Virus record (IMG/VR): IMGVR_UViG_3300028920_000027
Location: 118,336 to 182,335 of that record
DNA: 64,000 nucleotides
Direction: 5' to 3' (one strand)
From: a virus
Shown: piece after piece, positions 1 through 6,690 of the stretch
How the letters are laid out: each line of letters opens with the position of its first letter
Position numbering within the stretch: the stretch's first letter is position 1
Made by a program: the position numbers and the translations under genes
The notes under the pieces: model-generated
What the model saw: the letters and a program-made list of their open reading frames with translations, nothing else
The model's database searches: none
What the model was told of the DNA's origin: nothing

Positions 1-2
1 CG

Positions 3-344
3 GAAGGTGAGTGGACCTTCGACCAGGGGTCCGCATGCTACAAAGACACTGTGTCCATGAGGGCACGCACCAAAAAGGTACCGAAGCCCATCACCCTGTG
101 TGAAGCTACGAAGGAACACCCAGCCCAGGTTCAGCTTGCCCACGAGGACATCATTGTTGGCTACTGGCATCAAACCGCACTCTCCGGGGCCATCCCCCGT
201 ACGCGTGCACAAGAGCTGCGAGACAGGGTTGAAACCTTGTTGGCGGCCATCAAAACAGCGCGGGAAACCGCCAACCACGTCGAGGCCCCGAAGAAAGAAG
301 CGGGTGCCGTGATCTTCCGCTACCTTTTCCGGAAGGAAAGCTAA
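3..344 (+). CDS. Partial CDS, unknown function; 5' end probably outside window
   Basis: The frame is open from base 3 into the methionine-containing stretch at 51-59, so the gene probably starts before the window and about 113 codons are visible. If it starts inside, GTG 51 or ATG 57 are the options, but neither has a clear ribosome site. The product is Lys/Arg/Ala-rich with a helical middle (RAQELRDRVETLLAAIK). No domain is recognised. Confidence 0.5.
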   Translation, partial: EGEWTFDQGSACYKDTVSMRARTKKVPKPITLCEATKEHPAQVQLAHEDIIVGYWHQTALSGAIPRTRAQELRDRVETLLAAIKTARETANHVEAPKKEAGAVIFRYLFRKES

Positions 345-412
345 CCTGCCTCCGTGGTGGCAACCCCTTACCCAAGGAGGTTCATCTACATCCTGCTGCG
401 ACCCCAACAAGG

Positions 413-450
413 GGTACCGGGGGGGCTTTTAGGCCCCTGAGGATTTCAAC
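413..450 (+). repeat. Solitary CRISPR repeat, 20.5 kb from array 1
   Basis: Bases 413-450 match the array 1 repeat: GGTACC, a G-rich left arm, CTTTTAG, GGCCCCT, then GAGGATTTCAAC. It differs by two extra bases in the G run and one loop change. No second repeat is visible within 100 bases on either side, so it is a lone unit. It lies about 35 bases upstream of the first tRNA-like locus, on the same strand. Confidence 0.85.
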
Positions 451-486
451 AAGACTACCTAAGCTGAAGCTAAGACTGAGACTGAC

Positions 487-625
487 GACCCTTGGAGTTA
501 AGTGTTGGTTCGATCCCAGCCCCGCCGACCGAGTCCCGCGGGCTCCTTCCCCGGATTGAGTCCCGGGCTCTCACCCTCTCATCGGCGGGTAGCCCAATCT
601 GGCAGAGGCACTCCGTAGCCGGGTC
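487..625 (+). tRNA. Permuted tRNA-like locus 1 (3' half before 5' half)
   Basis: The 3' half comes first: anticodon-stem strand GGAGT 494-498, T stem GTTGG 504-508, T loop TTCGATC, CCAGC, acceptor strand CCCGCCG 521-527. The 5' half follows: acceptor strand CGGCGGG 583-589 (perfect complement of 521-527), TA, D arm 592-609 with GG in the loop, then ACTCC 610-614, which pairs with 494-498. GGGTC 621-625 also pairs with GACCC 487-491, extending the stem beyond the anticodon loop. No upstream CGGCGGG or downstream CCCGCCG is available for a normal order. The junction, and so the anticodon, cannot be fixed from sequence alone. Confidence 0.6.
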
Positions 626-688
626 TACCTGATGCCTGAGACTTGGTAGAAAGCTGACCAAAAGCGGTGGTCTCGCTCATCGACCGTT

Positions 689-845
689 ACCTCGACAATC
701 TTCGTGGATGTGGGTTCAAGTCCCTCCGGGCCAGCTCTGTCGAGTAGGGTCCGAACCACCCCCTCCCCCTTGGGTGGCTCCTTACTCGGCAGAGCTGGCC
801 TGTAGCTCAATGGCAGAGCACACGAACTTTAGATCTGATCGAGGT
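689..845 (+). tRNA. Permuted tRNA-like locus 2 (3' half before 5' half)
   Basis: 3' half: TCGTG 702-706, T arm 710-726 (loop TTCAAGT, one U-U mismatch in the stem), acceptor strand CGGGCCA 727-733. 5' half: acceptor strand TGGCCTG 796-802 (pairs with 727-733, one G-U), TA, D arm GCTC-AATGGCA-GAGC 805-819, then CACGA 821-825, which pairs with 702-706. Beyond the anticodon stem lie a 5-base bulge 826-830, a 4-bp helix 831-834/698-701, a small internal loop and a 7-bp helix 839-845/689-695. This resembles a relaxed bulge-helix-bulge. The acceptor stem continues into a long hairpin (734-746/783-795). Confidence 0.6.
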
Positions 846-915
846 CGACCCTGTGGAGCAGTAGTCTTCGGACTGAGACCAAACCGAACATCAATCCTAA
901 TACGACTGATCACAG

Positions 916-957
916 AACCCGGGGAGCCGGCTATGCTCCTCGGGTTCGCCTATTTTG
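916..957 (+). terminator. Hairpin terminator after the tRNA-like loci
   Basis: Arms 916-927 (AACCCGGGGAGC) and 935-946 (GCTCCTCGGGTT) pair with one mismatch around a 7-base loop. A short T stretch follows at 953-956. It would end a transcript carrying the lone repeat and both permuted loci. Confidence 0.55.
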
Positions 958-1027
958 AGGACCGCGATGTTCAGGCTCGCCAAAAGTTGTTGACAGGGTG
1001 GGGAGTGGGGACTACAACAATCCCCAC

Positions 1028-1372
1028 GTGACAGAGTTTGGAGAGCACGTTCGGGCTCGCCGTGAGGCGGCGGGGCTATCGGTACGTCAGTTGGCCAAGC
1101 AAGCAGGTCTCGACCACAGCTACTTGAGCCGACTGGAGCTGGCCAAGGTCGGGACCTACCCCCCTTCGGAGGGGAAGGTCCAGGAGTTGGCCAAGGTGCT
1201 GGGCGAAGACCCAGACGTCCTGCTTGCGATGACGGGTCGAGTTTCCCGGGAGCTACTCAAGGTGATCTTGAGCCGCCCCCGGGAGTTTGCTCAGCTTATC
1301 CGGCAGCTCAAAGACGCACCGGCCAACGCCATCCTCAGGGTGGTCCGAGAAGTGCGGGATGGAGAGTGGTAA
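1028..1372 (+). CDS. XRE-family helix-turn-helix DNA-binding protein
   Basis: 114 residues from GTG 1028. An N-terminal XRE/lambda-repressor type HTH is clear: GLSVRQLAKQAGLDHSYLSR followed by LELAK (about residues 14-40). A helical tail with SRPREFAQLIRQLKDAP follows. An upstream GTG at 998 is unlikely because it would overlap the apparent promoter, TTGACA 990-995 and TACAAC 1013-1018 with 17-base spacing, which places the start near 1028. Probably a transcription regulator; its target is unknown. The next gene begins one base after the TAA. Confidence 0.85.
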   Translation: MTEFGEHVRARREAAGLSVRQLAKQAGLDHSYLSRLELAKVGTYPPSEGKVQELAKVLGEDPDVLLAMTGRVSRELLKVILSRPREFAQLIRQLKDAPANAILRVVREVRDGEW

Positions 1373-1373
1373 C

Positions 1374-1853
1374 ATGCTGGAATTGCACAATGATGAGCTG
1401 GTTTATGCGGTCCGCCACTCGGGATCACTCCAGAGAGCATCAGGGCAACCCTTTCCAGTGACCAGGTGCAGGTGCTCAAGGAAAAGCGTAAGGGGACCGT
1501 TCGTGACGGAGCGTGGGGTTAGCCCTGCTGTAGCTGGATCGATGGCACTCATGGGACACCTAAGTGCCGCCACCCGCGGCTTCGAGACCTGGGTCACCGA
1601 GGTGGCCCAGTCCGCGGGGATTCCCTACCTCGAAGAAGGGGAGCACCCCTCTGACTATAAGGTCATGTCGATCTCTGACGTGATGCGCCTGGTCTCGAAG
1701 CCCAAGGGGATGTGGTCGGATAACTCCCAGCTGTGCTGGGTAATCCTCAACGGGGACGGACAAGCTCTGGGTATCCGGTCAATCGATCTATATCATAACC
1801 GAGAACGCGCCTATGAGCTGGTCCGGGTGCTGGAGCGCTCCGGTGTAGAGTGA
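1374..1853 (+). CDS. Hypothetical protein, coupled to the XRE gene
   Basis: 159 residues from ATG 1374, directly after the XRE stop. No domain recognised. The second half (GYDK-free, mixed alpha/beta: WVTEVAQSAGIPYLEE, WVILNGDGQALGIRSIDLY) reads as a small folded domain. Tight coupling suggests joint expression with the regulator. Confidence 0.6.
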   Translation: MLELHNDELVYAVRHSGSLQRASGQPFPVTRCRCSRKSVRGPFVTERGVSPAVAGSMALMGHLSAATRGFETWVTEVAQSAGIPYLEEGEHPSDYKVMSISDVMRLVSKPKGMWSDNSQLCWVILNGDGQALGIRSIDLYHNRERAYELVRVLERSGVE

Positions 1854-1878
1854 GGTGTGGGGCCTTGTGCCCCGCGCC

Positions 1879-1952
1879 GTCCCCGTAGCTCAATCTGGCA
1901 GAGCACCCGCTTCTAGTTCGGGTTGTTGCAGGTTCAATTCCTGTCGGGGGCC
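1879..1952 (+). tRNA. tRNA with anticodon CUA (putative amber suppressor)
   Basis: Full cloverleaf: acceptor GTCCCCG/CGGGGGC (one G-U), TA, D arm GCTC-AATCTGGCA-GAGC, anticodon arm CCCGC-TTCTAGT-TCGGG, variable TTGTT, T arm GCAGG-TTCAATT-CCTGT. The 7-base anticodon loop has T33, CTA at 34-36 and G37; the 31-39 pair is a C-U mismatch. CUA would read UAG. CCA is not encoded. The next gene starts four bases after the discriminator. The charged amino acid cannot be inferred. Confidence 0.8.
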
Positions 1953-1955
1953 CCC

Positions 1956-2231
1956 ATGGCCACGTTTGAAGATCAAGTCGACGAGTTCATCGAGAATTGC
2001 ACTGCCATCGACGTGGGGGTCAGACAGCTTCTTCAAGAGCAGGGGGTGGAGGCCAACACCCCCGAGAATGTCGAGATCATGGCTCAGATCAACGCCAAGC
2101 TCAGCGAGGTAGTTGATCTTGTGGGGGCGCTCGTCAGGTCTGCGGGTAGCTCTTGTTCCACTGGACCTGTCGAGGCATCAGCTCAGCCACCGCATCCTGC
2201 TGTTCATCGGTCCACTGACCCTGAGCCCTAG
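1956..2231 (+). CDS. Hypothetical small helical protein
   Basis: 91 residues from ATG 1956, immediately after the tRNA. The acidic helical N-terminal half (FEDQVDEFIENC, NVEIMAQINAKLSEVVDLVG) is convincing. The tail from about 2134 lies antisense to the convergent gene 2134-2547 and reads like a shadow, so the true end may be near 2134. Confidence 0.5.
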   Translation: MATFEDQVDEFIENCTAIDVGVRQLLQEQGVEANTPENVEIMAQINAKLSEVVDLVGALVRSAGSSCSTGPVEASAQPPHPAVHRSTDPEP

Positions 2232-2547
2232 CGTACCAATTGACCACCAGCTTTTCCTTGCTGGGGGTGTTGCGGCTGTCCACATAGATCTCGCCCATAT
2301 CACGGAACGAGATCCCTTGGTCCAGAAGGTCGGGCCGAGCATTAACCACTACGTTCTGAAGTGCTTGGAGAGCCTTCTCGGCAGAAACAAGGCTCCCAGT
2401 GAGGTGGTGAATGCGGCCGTAGCCCGTGACTGTCGTCCACACCTGGATCCCATACTGGTCCACCTCAGCATAGAGGCCATCGTGCTGACCAGACCCAACT
2501 CTCTGCTGGGCTTCTCGGGTTTTCCAATCCTTGGCGGTGATAGTCAT
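2134..2547 (-). CDS. Hypothetical protein
   Basis: 137 residues from ATG 2547. Mixed alpha/beta sequence (YAEVDQYGIQVWTTVTGYGR, EKALQALQNVVVNARPDLL) with no recognised family. It overlaps the 3' end of the convergent plus-strand gene by about 98 bases. Confidence 0.6.
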   Translation of the reverse strand: MTITAKDWKTREAQQRVGSGQHDGLYAEVDQYGIQVWTTVTGYGRIHHLTGSLVSAEKALQALQNVVVNARPDLLDQGISFRDMGEIYVDSRNTPSKEKLVVNWYARAQGQWTDEQQDAVAELMPRQVQWNKSYPQT

Positions 2548-2611
2548 GGATCCTCATACGATGGAAGCAACTCGTTCAGTCAAGAATGGGCCACAAATGA
2601 ATCACCGGGCC

Positions 2612-2621
2612 GGTGTACGGT
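2612..2621 (+). promoter_or_regulatory. Class 1 promoter -10, GGTGTACGGT
   Basis: The hexamer TACGGT ends 6 bases before GTG 2628, fixing that start over GTG 2613. Confidence 0.6.
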
Positions 2622-2627
2622 GGTTTC

Positions 2628-3212
2628 GTGCAGGACGAACAAGAACGCCTCAAACGCGAGCTGGCCGACCTGGAATCGAAGGCTGCCTTCGTTCGCCAGC
2701 GCCTTTGCGAGTTGAACGATGACATCGTGGGCCCCTTCGGGTCCCGTGCCAAGGGCAAGCAAGACGACATCTACACATGTCGAGGGTGCGGCTTGAGCAG
2801 CAAAAATGTCGAGTGTGCAGGCATCTACTACTGCCCCAATCCCCTTTGCACGTCGAGTGGGGCCGCACCCCACCGGGCCAAGATGAAGAGCTTCCAGGAG
2901 GACAAGAACGGCCGGCACACGGTGGACCCCGACGAGATGCTTCAGGTGGGGCTCAAGTTCCTGCACGAGCACCCACCTAGTGATCTCACCGCCGCCGTGC
3001 GACGGATGCTCCCCTACTGGGCCAAGCAAGGCACTTGGGGGGCCATCGAGGCGTGGATGGAGGCGACGGGCCAGACCCTGCCCGATCACTACGAGTCGGG
3101 CTGGGGTCCCGGTCCACACCCCTGCACCAACGGCTCAGAGAAGGGCGTGGAGCCCCTGCGATATGTTCACTTGACCTCCGCCTGCTTCTCGCCGTCGGGT
3201 GACACCCCGTAG
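2628..3212 (+). CDS. Coiled-coil and zinc-ribbon protein
   Basis: 194 residues from GTG 2628. An N-terminal coiled coil (ERLKRELADLESKAAF) is followed by a zinc ribbon at about residues 50-75 (CRGCG..., then CPNPLC), with DDIYTCRGCGLSS and YYCPNPLCTSS. The rest is helical. The last 46 bases overlap the convergent gene 3167-4099, so the C-terminus is less sure. Function unknown. Confidence 0.65.
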   Translation: MQDEQERLKRELADLESKAAFVRQRLCELNDDIVGPFGSRAKGKQDDIYTCRGCGLSSKNVECAGIYYCPNPLCTSSGAAPHRAKMKSFQEDKNGRHTVDPDEMLQVGLKFLHEHPPSDLTAAVRRMLPYWAKQGTWGAIEAWMEATGQTLPDHYESGWGPGPHPCTNGSEKGVEPLRYVHLTSACFSPSGDTP

Positions 3213-4099
3213 CCCATCTTTTTCAGCTCCTTTGCCATGTCACATTCATCGCCGGGGAGCATCGATCGGGGCTCAGGCTCGGGCCCCTCATCCGATTTCA
3301 TCAGCGCCTTGACGTGGGTATGTGCCGGGCTGCGGAACCGACTTACCTCGTCGGCCCCCTCGCGTTGAGCAGACCACACCACAATCGACGGAATATCACC
3401 AGGAGAAGTAGACTTCTCGATGTCAACCTGTCTCACGACGTATGAGACAGGTTGGTTCGTGACCATGCGTCGCCTGGCGTCTCTCACCGGGTTCGACATG
3501 AACACCACCATGCCAACCGTCAGCCGTTCGACAGGAAGGTGCACGACGGTGGAGGGGCCCACCGTGGTCTCGCTCTTCAAGTGGTTAGCGATCTCTCCAG
3601 GAAGAGGTGTGTTCCCCCGCTTCGTGCCCGGCTGGGTCGGCGTGATGAACGTTCGGGATAGGACCTGGGTTCCTTCCTGCGCTTTGACGTCTTCAGCCAG
3701 CCTTGCCTGCGATTGTTCCAGCGTGAAGGGCTGTACGCCCATGAGTTGCAGCTGCCCTCTCCAGAAGAGTCGGCGAACGCGCGAAAGGTCCGAGCCGGAG
3801 CCGGGGTCGTGGGCGCCCAATTGGTGAGCTTGGTGGAAGAATCCTGTACCCGGGATCCCCGTGTCGTGGTTAACCACAACTGCTGTGGTTAACGGGCGAC
3901 CTCGGGTGTGGTCTTCCTCGGCAATCATCGCGAGGGCATCAGGAAGGCTGCACCCCTTGGGAGTGTCCTTCAGGGCGTCGGCGATGGCACCATAGGTGGT
4001 GAGCAGCTTGAGGTGGTGGGCGAAGTAGTGGACAATCCCTCGAACCTGGGCAGCGTAGACAGCTACCCGCACGTCATCGTGCAGACCTTCGATAGGCAT
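3167..4099 (-). CDS. Conserved hypothetical protein with GRPLT..VVVN..GIPGTGFF motif
   Basis: 310 residues. The start at ATG 4099 is chosen because AGGAGG lies 5 bases upstream on the minus strand. The first 110 residues (VRGIVHYFAHHLKLLTTYG, then GRPLTTAVVVNHDTGIPGTG) resemble small bacterial and phage proteins of unknown function. The remainder is unrecognised. It has a conventional ribosome site, unlike the many leaderless genes around it. Confidence 0.75.
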   Translation of the reverse strand: MPIEGLHDDVRVAVYAAQVRGIVHYFAHHLKLLTTYGAIADALKDTPKGCSLPDALAMIAEEDHTRGRPLTTAVVVNHDTGIPGTGFFHQAHQLGAHDPGSGSDLSRVRRLFWRGQLQLMGVQPFTLEQSQARLAEDVKAQEGTQVLSRTFITPTQPGTKRGNTPLPGEIANHLKSETTVGPSTVVHLPVERLTVGMVVFMSNPVRDARRRMVTNQPVSYVVRQVDIEKSTSPGDIPSIVVWSAQREGADEVSRFRSPAHTHVKALMKSDEGPEPEPRSMLPGDECDMAKELKKMGYGVSPDGEKQAEVK

Positions 4100-4178
4100 G
4101 ATGCCTCCTGATTGTGAGCGCCCGCCAGTTTGTGCGGGCCGACACGGGACCATCCCCGCGGCACTCAAAGCCAAAGCA

Positions 4179-4613
4179 TCAAAGGATCCTCAGCGTAGAG
4201 TCCACCCACGCTACCCAATCGACGAGGCGGTAGAAGCGTTGACCCTCGATGTAGTCCAGCACGCGCCTGAGGCTCCACGGCTTCCAGTCTGGGTTGTCCC
4301 AACGCATGGGCTCGGAGTCATAGGCACGCCACTCGTTGAGTTTCCAGTTCCAGCCCACCTCGGGGCGGGGGGCACTGGAGTCAGCCCCTTTGCAGAAGAC
4401 AATAGTCCTGAAGGTAGGCATCCTCGCCGGCAGCTCCATGTTCAGCGCTCGCCTCTTCAAAAGGTAGCGTGAGTAGCTGATGAGAAGCTCGATCTCTGCC
4501 GCGGTCGGCATTCGACTCCCCTGATCAAGGCAGATGAGCCAAGGGATGGACACCCGCGGTGGAGCCACTGCGATTCCCATCTCCCTCAGTCTCTGCTCTT
4601 GGGTTGGAGTCAC
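4179..4613 (-). CDS. Hypothetical protein
   Basis: 144 residues from GTG 4613. Trp- and Arg-rich C-terminal half (NPDWKPWSLRRVLDYIEGQ). No domain recognised. A GGTGTAGACT element on the same strand ends 6 bases before the GTG. Confidence 0.6.
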   Translation of the reverse strand: MTPTQEQRLREMGIAVAPPRVSIPWLICLDQGSRMPTAAEIELLISYSRYLLKRRALNMELPARMPTFRTIVFCKGADSSAPRPEVGWNWKLNEWRAYDSEPMRWDNPDWKPWSLRRVLDYIEGQRFYRLVDWVAWVDSTLRIL

Positions 4614-4619
4614 CCCTTC

Positions 4620-4629
4620 AGTCTACACC
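4620..4629 (-). promoter_or_regulatory. Class 1 promoter -10, GGTGTAGACT
   Basis: Six bases separate TAGACT from GTG 4613, the leaderless spacing seen elsewhere. Confidence 0.6.
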
Positions 4630-4936
4630 ACGGGCCGGAACGTGGGAGTCTGACAAATGGCGAGAACAACTCCTGCGTGCCTTCACGCCCACAGCATGGC
4701 AACGCCTGATGTAGGTGAGCCGCCATCACGAGGTGGGCCCGTGCGGCGGCTCAGCATTAGGCACATCCCTCCAAAGGAGTTTTGTCTTTCCCTCCAGAAG
4801 TCGTGTCTGGGACTATTCTACACCAGTCCCGACTTATCGGTCCATACAGAACGGCTTGCGAGCACAGTCGGGGCAAATGCGGCTCACCTGCTCCCGGGTG
4901 AGCAGGGGATCAGCTGAGGCTACCTTCTGCTTGACC
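4630..4936 (+). other. Intergenic stretch, one hairpin
   Basis: No convincing gene. GCTCACC and GGGTGAGC at about 4880-4902 form a hairpin around a 7-base loop. Confidence 0.4.
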
Positions 4937-5221
4937 ATGCCTCTCCTGGACATCAAAACTTCTGCCACTCACCTACACTCACTTATATTTACCCACACTA
5001 ATGGCAGATTCTTTGATGAACCACTCTGGGAAGACATGAGACCTCCAATTGCTTTGAACCAGCCACAGCTTCCCTACCGCGTCGTCCGGAAGCGGGTTCG
5101 TTTCAGCGATGGGACCACGAAGGTTTTTCCTGTCAAGGTCTACAAGTTCCCTCAGGACGGAGGCACCCCTCTCAAGGTGCTGCCCTCAGAGTACGGGTTG
5201 GGGGACGCTTTCAGCTTTTGA
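4937..5221 (+). CDS. Hypothetical small basic protein
   Basis: 94 residues from ATG 4937; an alternative ATG at 5036 gives 61. The C-terminal half (PYRVVRKRVRFSDGTTKVF, KVYKFPQDGG) is beta-rich and looks real. The N-terminal third is less certain. No family recognised. Confidence 0.5.
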   Translation: MPLLDIKTSATHLHSLIFTHTNGRFFDEPLWEDMRPPIALNQPQLPYRVVRKRVRFSDGTTKVFPVKVYKFPQDGGTPLKVLPSEYGLGDAFSF

Positions 5222-5223
5222 TC

Positions 5224-5233
5224 GGTGTATGAT
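5224..5233 (+). promoter_or_regulatory. Class 1 promoter -10, GGTGTATGAT
   Basis: TATGAT ends 5 bases before ATG 5239; no ribosome site fits between. Confidence 0.65.
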
Positions 5234-5238
5234 CCGCC

Positions 5239-5814
5239 ATGGCGGATCGTGGCGATTGGATGCAGACGACGAGTGGGCGTGCCTTCTGGCCCCTCGACCC
5301 AAGACCCGAAGACATTTGCATTCGAGATATCGCCATTGCGTTAAGCAAGCTTTGTCGTTTTGGAGGCCACACCCACGAGTTTATCTTTTACTCTGTTGCG
5401 GAACACTGCCTCTACGGCGCCCACAACGGCGCCTTCGATTTGGAGTTGCAGCACCTGTTCTTGCTGCACGATGCCTCCGAAGCCTACCTTCAGGATCTGA
5501 TTCTGCCCCTCAAGCGCGTCCTAACGGATTACCGCAAGATCGAGGCACGTGTTGAACAGGTCATCTTCGAGAAGTTCGGACTCTGGGAAGCATTCCAACG
5601 ACGTCGAGCCGAACTGAAGGCGATCGACGACCGGATGCTCGCCACGGAACTACGGGATTTGATGGCGGACCCTCCCTACCCTTGGGCCATCGTCGAGAAC
5701 GTCAAACCTTACCCTCTCAAAATCGAACCTCGGAATGACACCCTAGCCGTAGTCGAGAGTTACCTACGATTACACCAAGACCTGTCAGAGAGGAGAGGGC
5801 TACATGCTAAATAG
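5239..5814 (+). CDS. HD-domain phosphohydrolase (YfbR-like 5'-nucleotidase family)
   Basis: 191 residues. The metal-binding HD pattern is visible: YSVAEH with H56, then LLHDASEAYLQD with H77-D78. The upstream FWPLDPRPEDICIRDIA and FGGHTHEF segments are typical of phage HD proteins related to YfbR-like (deoxy)nucleotidases, which hydrolyse nucleoside monophosphates. Length fits the family. It would act in the cytoplasm on nucleotide pools; substrate is inferred from family only. It overlaps the next gene by 11 bases. Confidence 0.85.
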   Translation: MADRGDWMQTTSGRAFWPLDPRPEDICIRDIAIALSKLCRFGGHTHEFIFYSVAEHCLYGAHNGAFDLELQHLFLLHDASEAYLQDLILPLKRVLTDYRKIEARVEQVIFEKFGLWEAFQRRRAELKAIDDRMLATELRDLMADPPYPWAIVENVKPYPLKIEPRNDTLAVVESYLRLHQDLSERRGLHAK

Positions 5815-6178
5815 GGGCGAAGGGGTGGTCTACCCTCGGCGCACGTTCACCCTGAAAGCCGATGACCTCATCATTGGTCGGGTTGGAATTCGCTGTGCCG
5901 AGGAGCACGTGCGAGCGCTGCTGAAAGCGCTGCTCAAGGGCGGTTTCAAGGTTGAGCCTGGGCCGTCGGTGGATCCCTCCAAGTGTGCCGACTGCTCAGG
6001 CTACGTGCCGATGTACGTGGTGGGAGACGAGGTCTGGGCCAAAGCCATCGCCACGAAGCCTGCCCGATTCCTTTGCCTGAGTTGTCTGGAGCAACGTCTC
6101 GGGCGCCTACTACTGTTCCAGGACTTCCCTGAAGCTAACCCCACCAACCAAGCCATACACTACTTGAGGCCCCGGTGA
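5804..6178 (+). CDS. Zinc-ribbon hypothetical protein
   Basis: 124 residues from ATG 5804, preceded by GAGAGGAGAG. Two Cys pairs, CADC and CLSC (about residues 60-98), would bind zinc. It overlaps the HD gene upstream and GTG 6175 downstream, so the three genes form one operon. Function unknown. Confidence 0.7.
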   Translation: MLNRGEGVVYPRRTFTLKADDLIIGRVGIRCAEEHVRALLKALLKGGFKVEPGPSVDPSKCADCSGYVPMYVVGDEVWAKAIATKPARFLCLSCLEQRLGRLLLFQDFPEANPTNQAIHYLRPR

Positions 6179-6690
6179 AACGTCGTCTATTCCTCGAACG
6201 AGTCGACACCAAAGAAGTGCACATCGCCCACGTCACGGGTTCGGTGATGGTATGGGAAGAAGGCGACTGGAGACCACTCGGCAGTGGGGTGTCGAGGTTA
6301 GACACCACAGGTACTTATATTATCGCGCCCTTGGTCGAGATTCTTCCCCTCAAGCCCAGCTTGCGGGAAGCTCGGAAGTGGGAAGGGTATAACGACAAAT
6401 GGCACGGCCTTCGCGCCCGCGCCGCGCTCTGGGACCAACAGAGGTATGACTACGTGACCTCCTGCATGGGCCTCTTGGCTCAGTCGTGGAACTTCGTCCT
6501 CTCTTGGAACCGCAAGCTCCCTCAAAGCATCGCTCTGGTTGCCATCCAACATGACGTCGTGGATTACCAAGACCCGGGGCACGCACCGAACTGGGTCGAG
6601 ATGCTGCGGGATGAGTTCGCGAGGCAATCGAAGACCGTTCAGCCCCACCAGCTTTCCTTCTGGGAACGTATCGGCAAGGGCGAGTTCTGA
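6175..6690 (+). CDS. Hypothetical protein with C-terminal WERL-type tag
   Basis: 171 residues from GTG 6175. The body is helical and Trp-rich and not recognised. The C-terminus is LSFWERIGKGEF, matching the tag shared by about 20 otherwise different proteins in this window. Its TGA overlaps the next ATG (6690). Confidence 0.7.
   Translation: MKRRLFLERVDTKEVHIAHVTGSVMVWEEGDWRPLGSGVSRLDTTGTYIIAPLVEILPLKPSLREARKWEGYNDKWHGLRARAALWDQQRYDYVTSCMGLLAQSWNFVLSWNRKLPQSIALVAIQHDVVDYQDPGHAPNWVEMLRDEFARQSKTVQPHQLSFWERIGKGEF

Noticed and set aside
487-845. Archaeal host, suggested by the bulge-helix-bulge-like folds
   Set aside because: IF-1 is of bacterial type, promoters are TANNNT type and ribosome sites are bacterial.
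480-850. A permuted (two-piece) tmRNA instead of permuted tRNAs
   Set aside because: Both loci have full D arms and matching anticodon stems and are far too short, with no tag-peptide frame or pseudoknot region.
450-910. Natural permuted group I intron-exon arrangement around the tRNA halves
   Set aside because: Only about 80 bases separate the two loci, too few for a group I core, and no convincing P7-like conserved pair was seen.
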